From Malaya genurostris (taxonomy: Eukaryota; Arthropoda; Insecta; Diptera; Culicidae): DNA of 64,000 nucleotides. The notes under the pieces were generated by a model. That model was given only the letters and a program-made list of their open reading frames with translations, was not told the origin of the DNA and did not search any database. Shown piece after piece: positions 49,606 through 58,705 of this stretch. Position 1 is the first letter of the stretch; the number at the start of each line of letters is the position of its first letter. A program made the translations under genes and the position numbers. The stretch spans positions 31,418,971 to 31,482,970 of the forward strand of contig NC_080572.1 of the NCBI RefSeq assembly GCF_030247185.1, given 5' to 3'.

Positions 49606-49911
49606 CCGGTCGATGGAGTAAAAAATTGTAATTAAATAACTTTTCTCGCAAATATTTACACTACTTACACTTCGAGGGCAACTGCTCGCCATTTTCAAAA
49701 TCGAGTTCTTCACACTGGAAATTCACGTAGATTGTTTGACGTTTGGTCAATTCACGTAATCCTTATGTGATGACTCTATTCATTTTAGGGGATGTTCGTA
49801 TAAGATTCATTTTCGTCACGTAAAATATTCAATTTGACATTTGAAACCATTCAACGTGATTTTTCAAGTGAATCGAATGTGAATTTTTATTTGAGTGTAG
49901 ATTTATAGCAG

Positions 49912-50396
49912 CCCTCCCACTTAGAAAAAAACGTTCAACGGTGGTCCTTCATTGGTCCAATACGTTGGATCATTGGTCCAATGAGAGTCCAATCAATCGT
50001 TCAACGGGAGTCCAACACGGGACCTTCGTTTGCCGATTTTGAAACAGACCGTTGAACCGAATGCCATTTTTTTGGTTCAACAAACCCGGCAGACAGAGGT
50101 CCATTGTTGAGCCATTTTTAACATGAGGAGTTGGAGCCCCGTTGGACTAGTTTTACTTCAGAATTTCTGAAGTTTTTTCCACTTATTTGTTTAAACTAAC
50201 AATACATACCTGCACAATACTTCTACTTCACGTAGAATAACAACAAATTTTCTTTCTATGGAACGGTAACACTTAATTTTCACACTATTTTTGCAAGAGA
50301 AAAAACAACAACAAACCGTTCCAGCAAATTGAACGAATATTTCGTGCAATATATCGTTCAACAAGCGCTCAAAAATCAACAAAATTGAACGGCCTG
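49912..50396. mobile_element. MITE copy (CCCTCT family) upstream of the zinc-finger gene
   Basis: It matches the 55439-55927 copy in inverse orientation: it begins CCCTCCCACTTAG then 'acgttcaacggtggtccttc' and ends 'aaattgaacggcctg'. The last terminal bases are missing, exactly where the next MITE starts. Confidence 0.88.
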
Positions 50397-50713
50397 CTTA
50401 CACGAGACAATATTATTGTCAATACAAGGAGTATTGACAATACTTTTGATCGTGTAATGGAAACTTCATTGGATTGACGAAAATATTGTCAAAAAATCAA
50501 AACTGCTCATCAATCAGACAATACTTTCTCTCCAGATAAGAAACCATCAAATATGTGCAATGAACTCTCCTCTCAATGTTTCAATGTTCAGTTGCAATAT
50601 TTGAAGCTTCGAACGCTTGATTAGTTCGAAAAATGCGGACTCAAGTTACCAAGTCAATTGGATTGACGGTATTGACAATAATTTGGATTGACAATAATAT
50701 TGTCACGTGTAAG
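50397..50713. mobile_element. MITE with CTTACACG ends, next to the zinc-finger gene
   Basis: 317 bp with near-perfect 24-bp terminal inverted repeats (CTTACACGAGACAATATTAT inward; the other end CTTACACGTGACAATATTAT). The ends contain the palindrome GACAATATTATTGTC, and related GTATTGACAAT words recur inside. No clean TSD is visible. It ends 52 bp before the ATG of the ZAD gene, so it may supply its promoter or 5' leader. Confidence 0.88.
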
Positions 50714-50765
50714 GGCTGCTTATATCTAAATATATACCTAATTAGAATAATTAGAACATCTGATT

Positions 50766-52828
50766 ATGAGTTTCGTGAATTGTTGCCGACTTTGTTTAGA
50801 AGATTTGATGGGCGACTATGAAATGAGTTTTTATTGTATAAATAGAAGTAAAGTGGACAACGAATCGCTGCGGGCTTTGATCGGGGACTGCTTTGGTATT
50901 TTGGTAGGAAATGGATTTTTATTTGAAGATTAGTTTCATAGTCATAAGCCAACCGGTTGTTTTCTACTCTAGATTAATGACTGTGAAACGGTGACCAAAG
51001 TATGTGAAAATTGCTTTGAAGACGTACTTTATATCTATAAAGTTCGTAAACGAGTCCTTGATACGGATAATGCAATTAGGAAGTATTATTCGTAAGTATG
51101 AATGGTGAACCTATGTGAAAATAACTTAAATATAAATGTTATTGCAGGCAATTATCTGTGGAACCTGATATAGAATATTTGGAGTTCAATAATGACGAAT
51201 CATATGAATTTGAGCAGGAATCTAATTTGTCAATGACCAATAGTGAAAAAATTGATTCAAACGTACAATGCGTTGAATCTGTTGATAGTAAACAAGTTTT
51301 TTCTAGTGAGTCGAATTTTGAATTTGTGACGACAGAAAACGACATTATAGATCATCTTTCTATGTCGTCTAAAAGCATAACCATTGAGCAGCAATCTAAT
51401 TCTCAAAAAGATGAAAACGGAAAAGTAAATTTGAACCAACAATGCATTGATGATGAAGATTTGTCTAACGACTTTGTGGTAAAAGAAGACGATGAGAGCG
51501 ACGTTAAGAACGATTCTATTTTACTAGAAAAAAACTTTTCAAATGATGCAAAATTATCTACGATGAAAAAGGCACGGAAATTTTCAAAAAACAATCGCTT
51601 AAAATGTTTCATTTGCTCTACGGATTTTGATACAATGCAAAAACTGGATTATCATGTATCGTCACATATAGGCTCTGTATCTTTAAACTGCAGCTTTTGT
51701 CAGATGGAATTGAAAACAATACGTCTTCTGAACAATCATCTTAGATTAACACACCACAGCAAAGCCAAACGATATCCTTGCGCTGAATGCGACAAAACCG
51801 GAGAGAAGCGATTCTTTTCATCTTCATACGCGTTACAATACCACATCAAGCGTATACATCAAGGCGTCGTTGTTGTTCCAGAACTAAAGTTTGTGTGTTC
51901 CTTTTGTGGCAAAAAGTTTCCTAGAAGAGGAACTTTAAAGGTTCATGAAAATATTCACACTAAATCTGTTATATATGAGTGTCGCTTCTGTCCAAATTTC
52001 AAAACCACTTCAAAATCAAGCCGATTGAGACATGAACGAACACACACATTAGAGAGGCCATCTAAATGTGACATATGCAACGCACGATTCTCTCAATCAA
52101 GTCATTTGAATACTCACAAGCTTGTCTGTCACAGTAACGAACGTCCATTCATTTGTGAATTTTGTGGCCTTGGATTTAAAATAAAATATACCCTTAAAAA
52201 TCACATGCATATTCACTTACCTGATTTGATAAAAAGAAGCCCGCAGTTATCGAAGACAAGGACCGTTCAGGTACAACGGACCAATAAAAAACGAAAAACA
52301 GGCAAATTCGAGTGCTCTTTTTGTGGAAAAGTATATCCTAGCAAAGCATCCTTGAAAGTTCATGAAAACATACATACCAAATCCGTAATATATGAGTGTA
52401 ATCTCTGTTCAAACTTCAAGTCTACCTCTAGATCAAGTCTGCTAAGACATAAACGGATACATGCTATTGATAAACGCTTCAAATGTGATTTATGCGGGGC
52501 ACGGTTCGTACAATCGAATGGTTTGAAATTGCACAAAGATACGCGGCATAGTGACAAGCGTCCATTCGTGTGTGAAATTTGTGGGGATAAGGCTAGCTTC
52601 AAAACCAAATACACACTTCAAGCGCACATGCGTTCACACTCTCGCAAGTGTGCAAAAGCTCAGGCTGAATCAAAATTAGGTGCGTCGAAACAAACCACTG
52701 CAGTACAACGTAAATGCACATTTTGTCCAACAGTATACTACAAAGATAAATCATTGTGCAAACATATGTTAGAAATGCATCCAACGGATACTGTACCTAT
52801 GATTCCGTGTAAATTCGAGGATGAATAA
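50766..52828 (+). CDS. ZAD C2H2 zinc-finger protein, probable DNA-binding transcription regulator
   Basis: Three exons: 50766-50903, 50973-51091 and 51148-52828. Introns of 69 and 56 bp have gt/ag borders and consistent phases (0, then 2), giving 645 aa. The ZAD (insect zinc-finger-associated dimerisation domain) has its metal ligands in canonical form: CRLC (Cys7, Cys10) in exon 1 and CENC (Cys57, Cys60) in exon 2. An acidic, Ser/Asn-rich linker (about residues 90-225) follows, then 12 C2H2 fingers from about residue 239 to the end. Fingers 4-7 and 8-11 are a duplicated four-finger block, each containing LKVHENIHTKSVIYEC. The ATG at 50766 is the first after an in-frame stop (50748-50750). 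The AATAAA is at 52907-52912. ZAD proteins are usually nuclear, and the target of this one is unknown. The start codon lies only about 52 bp downstream of a MITE. Confidence 0.93.
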
Positions 52829-52912
52829 GGAGCCAAAATGAGTTTTCAAAAACCTTCTACTCTTGCTCCAATACTAAATTACGGAAACGTATGTTCTACA
52901 GAACTCAATAAA

Positions 52913-53716
52913 TGCACTTGATAAAAATACCAAAATTGGAATCATTTCAAACATCCATTCGAAAATTGTTTTACTTTAATAGCAAAAGTACTCTAGCTCA
53001 CACGGAATTAATCTATCCGCTGGACGCTAATAACCTAGACCGCTATAATCGTTGATTAGCTATCTGCAAAAGACAGAAATATGCATTAAAAAAATTATTT
53101 CAATCAACTCAGGACTGTCATTTGTTTCTAATATTGGTGCACTCACGGAATTCTAAAATGGGTATTCAGTAGCTAGTGACTCTAGAAAAAATAAACAACA
53201 GTTAAACGTTTTATAAGGTAAATTTATTGAAGGATTCTTGTAAATAACTGATTAAATCGCATTGCTATCGTACAAAACGGTCACGTACTGCAATTGTGCA
53301 AAGTTGTAACATGTTTTCTGTACAAACATGAGGCAAAAATCACCAGTTCTACAGCAAAATTTGTATTTTTGTATCAGAGCTTTTTTTTTGAAAAAGTTTT
53401 GGTCGAAAAACTGAAAATAGATAAAATTCTTAAAGCTGTGTAAATATTTAAATATGGCACCTATTAGCCATGTAATTTTAGCTTTTTTAAAAAGTGAAAA
53501 ATAATACAGTTTATTATATCTGGATATATATTTGGTATCGTCCAACAGAATTCTGTTTGTTGTTTTACCTATTTTGAATCAAATCAAAACACAAATCGGT
53601 CTTCATTCATGCATGCATATATGTAAATCAGTCCTAAAATCTCAAACATGCCGCAATGATTGGTACTCCAACCAACAATAAGCGCCAACTTAAACTTCAA
53701 ACAGAACATTCAACTG
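52913..53716. other. Short intergenic region between two convergent genes
   Basis: The zinc-finger gene (+) and membrane gene copy 2 (-) converge here. Minus-strand poly(A)-like TTTATT at 53510-53515 may serve the latter. Nothing else was recognised. Confidence 0.5.
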
Positions 53717-54593
53717 TTATGCCCTTCTATGAATGGAAATGCTAATGATGCTAACCCCGCACAGGACAACAGTGATGACACCCAGCGTCATGTAAACGGA
53801 TGTTATTAACCAGAACGTAAACAAATAGAGTGATTTATTACAATATTTGCCCAGCGTCGGATCGTAATTGGGTTCGTAAATTCGATAAATCCAGAATGAT
53901 CCTATGATAAACCAGCCAAGCATAAAGCAATTAATGAGTGTCTGCGTTGGCGTTTGCCTTAATCGTTCCAATTCCTGCTCTTCGCGATTTCGAACCCTTG
54001 TCGATAGATGCAACAGCTGCTTGAGTACACTGAAACCGCCACCAACCAACAGAAACACCGGAATGTATTCATTTTGTGGACAGTCATACAAGTATATCGC
54101 TCCGAATACAATCATACACACAGGAATGACAATCGTGATACCAAGAATAATTGTGAAACCCACTAAAAGTAGACGAAAATGTAACAATTATAAAAAAAAC
54201 ATTTTATGTAAACTTACAAGTCCCCAGTAACAAAATAAGCACGTTTTTTAAAAAATCCACCATTCCGGTAGATGATTTGTGCGCTTCACGAACTCTTCCG
54301 AACAGAGAGTCATACGTCGGTGGAGGTGCATCTGGATTTATCGCTTCCTCATAAGTAGGTGGATCTCCTCTTCGACTTCCACCCGTGGTACTATCATGGA
54401 TAACAATTACGTTACTAGTACCAATACGACCTGTAACCGCATCACTATCATCGTTACTAGTGTTGATTGCTGCTATAGTTGAAAGTTGATTGTAGGACGG
54501 CGGGTCTGTATTTGATATCATTGGTTCTATCCTACTAAGCTCACTGTCATTACTACTGGTCTGGAACATTTGAGATGAAAAAAAGCGAACCAT
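53717..54593 (-). CDS. PPxY-containing four-pass membrane protein (TMEM272-like), copy 2
   Basis: Two exons: 54593-54218 (ATG at 54593, donor gtaagt) and 54162-53717 (acceptor cttttag), 273 aa. The phase-1 intron is at the position homologous to copy 1. The N-terminal tail is longer than in copy 1 and holds three PPxY-type motifs: DPPSY, GDPPTYEEA and PPPTYDSLFGRVREAHK. The membrane half matches copy 1 over most of its length (ILGITIVIP, VFLLVGGGFSVLKQLLHLSTRVR, YEPNYDP, YLFTFW, LGVITVVLCGVS) but has a shorter C-terminus. Intact reading frames and conservation of both motifs and topology suggest that both copies are under selection. The paralogues lie about 13 kb apart on the same strand, with the zinc-finger gene between them on the other strand. 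The function is not established from sequence. Confidence 0.86.
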
Positions 54594-55430
54594 AATTCTA
54601 TATTTACTAGGTTCAACACTCGCAACTAATGTTATCGATCAAGTAATAAGCACAATACAAATTCAAATCTCTTCTACCAAACACAGCATTAAATAAAATA
54701 CACAAGATCACTGAAAATCTTTCAAGGTCAAAACGCGATCCAGTAGATTCATAAGTGTTGGACTAACACAGCATCGTACGAGTATCGATTAATTAAACGC
54801 AAAACTATCAATTATTGCGTGAAACATTGAAGATAGATCGATCACTTCTAATTGATCTTTCACCTATCGTAACGCTAAAAACGAAGCAAACACACGACCA
54901 AACAAAGAGAGCTTTTTCGCATATTTCTGTTTACCTGTTGAATGTAGATATCGTGATAGTTGATTGTATCAAGGCTTCCGTCGCCGTTACTGTTAGTGGC
55001 GTTGGTATCCACACTTGTTGCCATTTAGGTTTTCATTGGACAACCGGAAGACTGCAATGGATTGTGATTTACTGTCACGCATTCAACGATGCGATTCTAT
55101 TACTTTCCTACACAATAGAAAAGGTAAGGTAATTTCTCGAAGAACCGGTGATGATAACCAACCTGATGGTTTTCCTTGAATTTCTCACTTTGTTCCGATA
55201 TAAATGGCACGTCGCATGTCACGATGATGTCATATTCACTTAATTTTTGAAGTCATTCAATTTTTTTTTGTTTGTTTACAGACGGCTCAAACATTCAAAT
55301 TTCAATTTGATTATCTACAAAATAAAACAATGAATAACAAAACAATCACACTAATAGAAATTTGCACGATCGATTCATATGTAAATACCAGTTCAATTTT
55401 ATATGCTTTTTCATTTCAGTACATAACCAA
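54594..55430. other. Upstream region of membrane gene copy 2
   Basis: It contains no recognised element or domain. It would hold the promoter of the minus-strand gene, but I cannot point to a specific site. Confidence 0.45.
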
Positions 55431-55438
55431 GGCGATTT

Positions 55439-55927
55439 CCCTCTCAGCAGGCCGTTCTATTTTGTTGGTCTTTGAGCGCTTGTTGAACGGCATATTGCAC
55501 GAAATATTCGTTCAATTTGCTGGAACGGTTTGTTGTTGTTTATTCTCTTGCAAAAATAGTGTGAAAATTAAGTGTTACCTTTACATAGAAAGAAAATTTG
55601 TTGTTATTCTACGTGAAGTAGAAGTATTGTGCAGGTATGTAGTGTTAGTTTAAGAACTAAGTGAAAAAAACTTCAGATATTCTGCAGTAAAACTAGTCCA
55701 ACGAGGCTCCAACTCCTCATGTTAAAATTGGCTTAACAATGGACCTCTGTCTGCCGGATTTTTTGAACGAAAAATATGGCATTCGGTTCAACGGTCTGTT
55801 TCAAAATCGGCAAACGAGGGTCCCGTGTTGGCCTCGCGTTGAACGATTGATTGGACTTTCATTGGACCAATGATCCAACGTAATGGACCAATGAAGGACC
55901 ACCGTTGAACGTTGTTACCTAAGAGGG
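55439..55927. mobile_element. MITE, CCCTCT family, most complete copy
   Basis: 489 bp from CCCTCTCAGCAGGCCGTTC to CTAAGAGGG. Other copies: 31625-32051, 46314-46485 and 49912-50396. The inverted terminal match is short (CCCTCTYAG). The subterminal part has repeated 'attggaccaatgatccaac'-type words. No clear TSD. A short Cys-rich frame of about 60 codons is open in most copies. Confidence 0.88.
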
Positions 55928-56164
55928 TTGTTTTAAAATTTAATGAACAAATTCACTGAATTGATAAAAATTCGCATAATCTATTTTGTAGAGTGTCTAT
56001 AACCAGAGTGACGACATCTCATCCGTAATGCTGGCAACAACTCAAAACGTATAATCCGAAATGTTGACAGTTTCGTTCGCTTTGTATTGTATTTGACAGG
56101 TCGTTTGCTCGTTTGGAACAAAGCTGTCATTCCAAACGAACAGCTGTCGTCAATCTGGTTTAAG

Positions 56165-56768
56165 CGGCCTCCTGTCACGACGCCATCTTGATGAGGTCAA
56201 AATCGGAACTTCAAAATCAGCTGATTTGCAACGTAAACAATGAAACAGTAATACATTTGTTTAACGCGTTTACCTTGTTTAGTGCACGAAAATTAGTGAA
56301 AGTTTCTCACAATAACTTGTCGGTTTATCTAAAAACAGCAGACAGTGTTTTGAGACATTAAGTGGAGGTAATTTTCACAATTTGAGAGTCGCGATGAGTA
56401 TCAATACATCGCAGTGTTTGGGGCTCGAAACGCGAGGGGCTCAACGTAATCGGTATACTTTCAAATGGCTGGTGCTCACATACCGGTGTCAGATGGCTGG
56501 GTTTAAGCAAAGACATCATATTAACAAGATATCCAGCTCTCACATTTCCCGAACAAATAATTGGCAACATCCTTTTTTGCGAGCATGTCGCCCTCAGGTG
56601 AGTCCGCATCGAATCTCATACATAGAAGTAGGGAAGAGAAATGTCAAATTCGTACGCGCCAAAATAGCAGGGCTGCACATCCATACAATTGACATGACAT
56701 GTTGAATGAGACGCCGTGCGCTGGCGTTGCTGAACTGAAGATTGAGATCGCTCCAAGCTGACAGGGTC
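56165..56768. mobile_element. 9-bp-TSD element with CCTGTCA ends (Mutator-like)
   Basis: 604 bp flanked by exact TGGTTTAAG at 56156-56164 and 56769-56777. The ends are CGGCCTCCTGTCACGACG and GCTGACAGGGTC, an imperfect short inverted repeat. The left half recurs at 29515-29856 (inverted) and the right half at 33700-33971, each ending at the same internal junction near 56505. No transposase domain was recognised. Confidence 0.88.
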
Positions 56769-56949
56769 TGGTTTAAGGCACTCTACTATTTTGTATGTGC
56801 GAAACACTTGATTCGGTTAACTGTGGAATACAATGTGACATTCGTATGAAATTCACTTGAGCAATTTGACGTCTCTGTTACTCACACCGATGCAGAGTGC
56901 GCAGATCTATTCATATACGAAATTAGAATGTGTGCGAGCCGAAGTCTAA

Positions 56950-57201
56950 TGTCGTTTTCGCTTGATACCAAACCTAACCCAGTTTCCACCCTAACTGCTG
57001 TCAAACCGTTTGTTTGAAGCTAGTTTCGAACCTAGTTTTAACGTTGTTGAACTGAAAATCGAGTCAGTTTCGAACCTGGTTGTTATATCAGGTTTGCTCA
57101 AACCGCCGTTGCTAAGCGCGAAAACAACACAGTTTCGTGAAAAGTGTTTGTTTGAAGAAACTACCCTGGGTCAGTTTCAGTGTTCTCAAGCGAAAACGAC
57201 A
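56950..57201. mobile_element. Harbinger-like MITE (TWA target), copy 2
   Basis: 252 bp, essentially identical to the nested copy at 41603-41854, flanked by TAA at 56947-56949 and 57202-57204. The near identity over the full length indicates recent mobility. The 64-65 codon open frame in both copies is probably incidental. Confidence 0.95.
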
Positions 57202-57482
57202 TAAGTTTGTTGTGGGTTGAATTTTACACTGAGGTAAAACATTTTTGACTCATAATCATACACTGCGAAAAATGCATATAGAATTTCGTAAGCTATGAAC
57301 TAATGAACCAAGTAGAAGACAGTTCCATTACGTGATATAGAGTTTCATGAACGATTTTTTGTCTTTCTCAACTCTTCTCTTGGCATTGCAGTGTTTTTTA
57401 TTGCATAATTGCTTATTATTCAATAATTGCTACGATGCGACTCGACAAAATTCACTGGGTTATTTCGACATACTCACACCCA

Positions 57483-57624
57483 CCCACATTATCGAAATGA
57501 CGGAATGCGTAATGAATTCTTACTCGACTGCATGATTTTTCAGTGCTCGATCGCCCACATTATCGAAATGACGGAATGCGTAATGAATTCTTACTCGACT
57601 GCATGATTTTTCAGTGCTCGATCG
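57483..57624 (+). repeat. Direct duplication of the outer arm, period 71 bp
   Basis: 'cccacattatcgaaatgacg' through 'ttttcagtgctcgatc' occurs at 57483 and again at 57554. The second copy is the outer end of the left arm of the large inverted repeat. Confidence 0.9.
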
Positions 57625-58691
57625 GTTCAGTGCTAGAATTTTCGCCTGAGTTGGCTGCTCGATCAATCTGATTGACAGTGACATTATAAATGTCATTGAA
57701 TATTCGCTCATTTTATGAATGTGTTAGTGTAAAATTTAGGCGACTTAAGCCATTTCATTACACTCCAGCTAGAGGAATGTATGATGCTGACTAAGGTAGG
57801 CCGTTTTGTTAATTTCCAGCGAATTTCAACAGTTTATGTTGGAATTCTAAGAAGAACTGGTTATTTACTAGTTCTGTATATCCGAAAAACATGAAGATTT
57901 CAATGTGTATAATCAGTTATGTAATGTTTTCATTTAAAAATAAACTGAAAGTCAGCACAAAAACGTGCAAAATCGGGATAGAAGAAGAAGAAGACAAATT
58001 GACAATTCAGTCCGCATCTTCTCACTCAATTCCGACTGATTTCCGAATCAACCGGTTGTAGGCGAAATTCATTCGGAATCGGTTGTTGCACTGGAGTTGG
58101 AATTGATTCGGAATTCATTATGATTTCCACATGAAATTCCGAATGAAAATTTCTCGCCGATTCGGAACTGATTCGGAATCCATTTGGATCTGATAATGTG
58201 GGCACATCAGTCGGAATTAAGTGAGAAGATGCGGACTGAATTGTCAATTTGTCTTCACCTCTTCTTTCCCGATTTTGCACGTTTTCGTGCTGACTTTCAG
58301 TTTATTTTTAAACGAAAACATTACATAACTGATTATACACATTGAAATCTTCATGTTTTTCGGATATACAGAACTGGTAAATAACCAGTTCTTCTTAGAA
58401 TTCCAACATAAACTGTTGAAATTCGCTGGAAATTAACAAAACGGCCTACCTTAGTCAGCATCATACATTCCTCTAGCTGGAGTGTAATGAAATGGCTTAA
58501 GTCGCCTAAATTTTACACTAACACATTCATAAAATGAGCGAATATTCAATGACATTTATAATGTCACTGTCAATCAGGTTGATCGAGCAGCCAACTCAGG
58601 CGAAAATTCTAGCACTGAACCGATCGAGCACTGAAAAATCATGCAGTCGAGTAAGAATTCATTACGCATTCCGTCATTTCGATAATGTGGG
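57554..58691. repeat. Near-perfect long inverted repeat (foldback), arms about 487 bp, spacer 165 bp
   Basis: Left arm 57554-58040, right arm 58206-58691, complementary with only a handful of differences. The spacer (58041-58205) carries its own 'gataatgtgggcac' word, which is also the outer end of the arms, plus short inverted segments around 'cggaatcggttgttgca'. Short frames in the arms mirror each other and are not genes. It could be a foldback transposon or a hairpin-RNA locus. Confidence 0.95.
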
Positions 58692-58705
58692 CACTAGCAT
58701 TAACC

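Larger units (their letters stand above)
48068..49897. mobile_element. TA-flanked inverted-repeat element 2 (CACTCAAA ends) carrying cargo
   Basis: 1830 bp with the same terminal and subterminal sequence as 42629-45974, and TA at 48066-48067 and 49898-49899. Inside are a DD41D mariner relic (48359-49291) and, next to it, a fragment of an MBT-domain gene (49355-49605, minus strand). No transposase of its own is visible. Confidence 0.8.

Noticed and set aside
50823..50825. Downstream ATG as start of the zinc-finger protein
   Set aside because: Starting there would remove the CRLC metal ligands of the ZAD. The in-frame ATG at 50766 restores a canonical domain.
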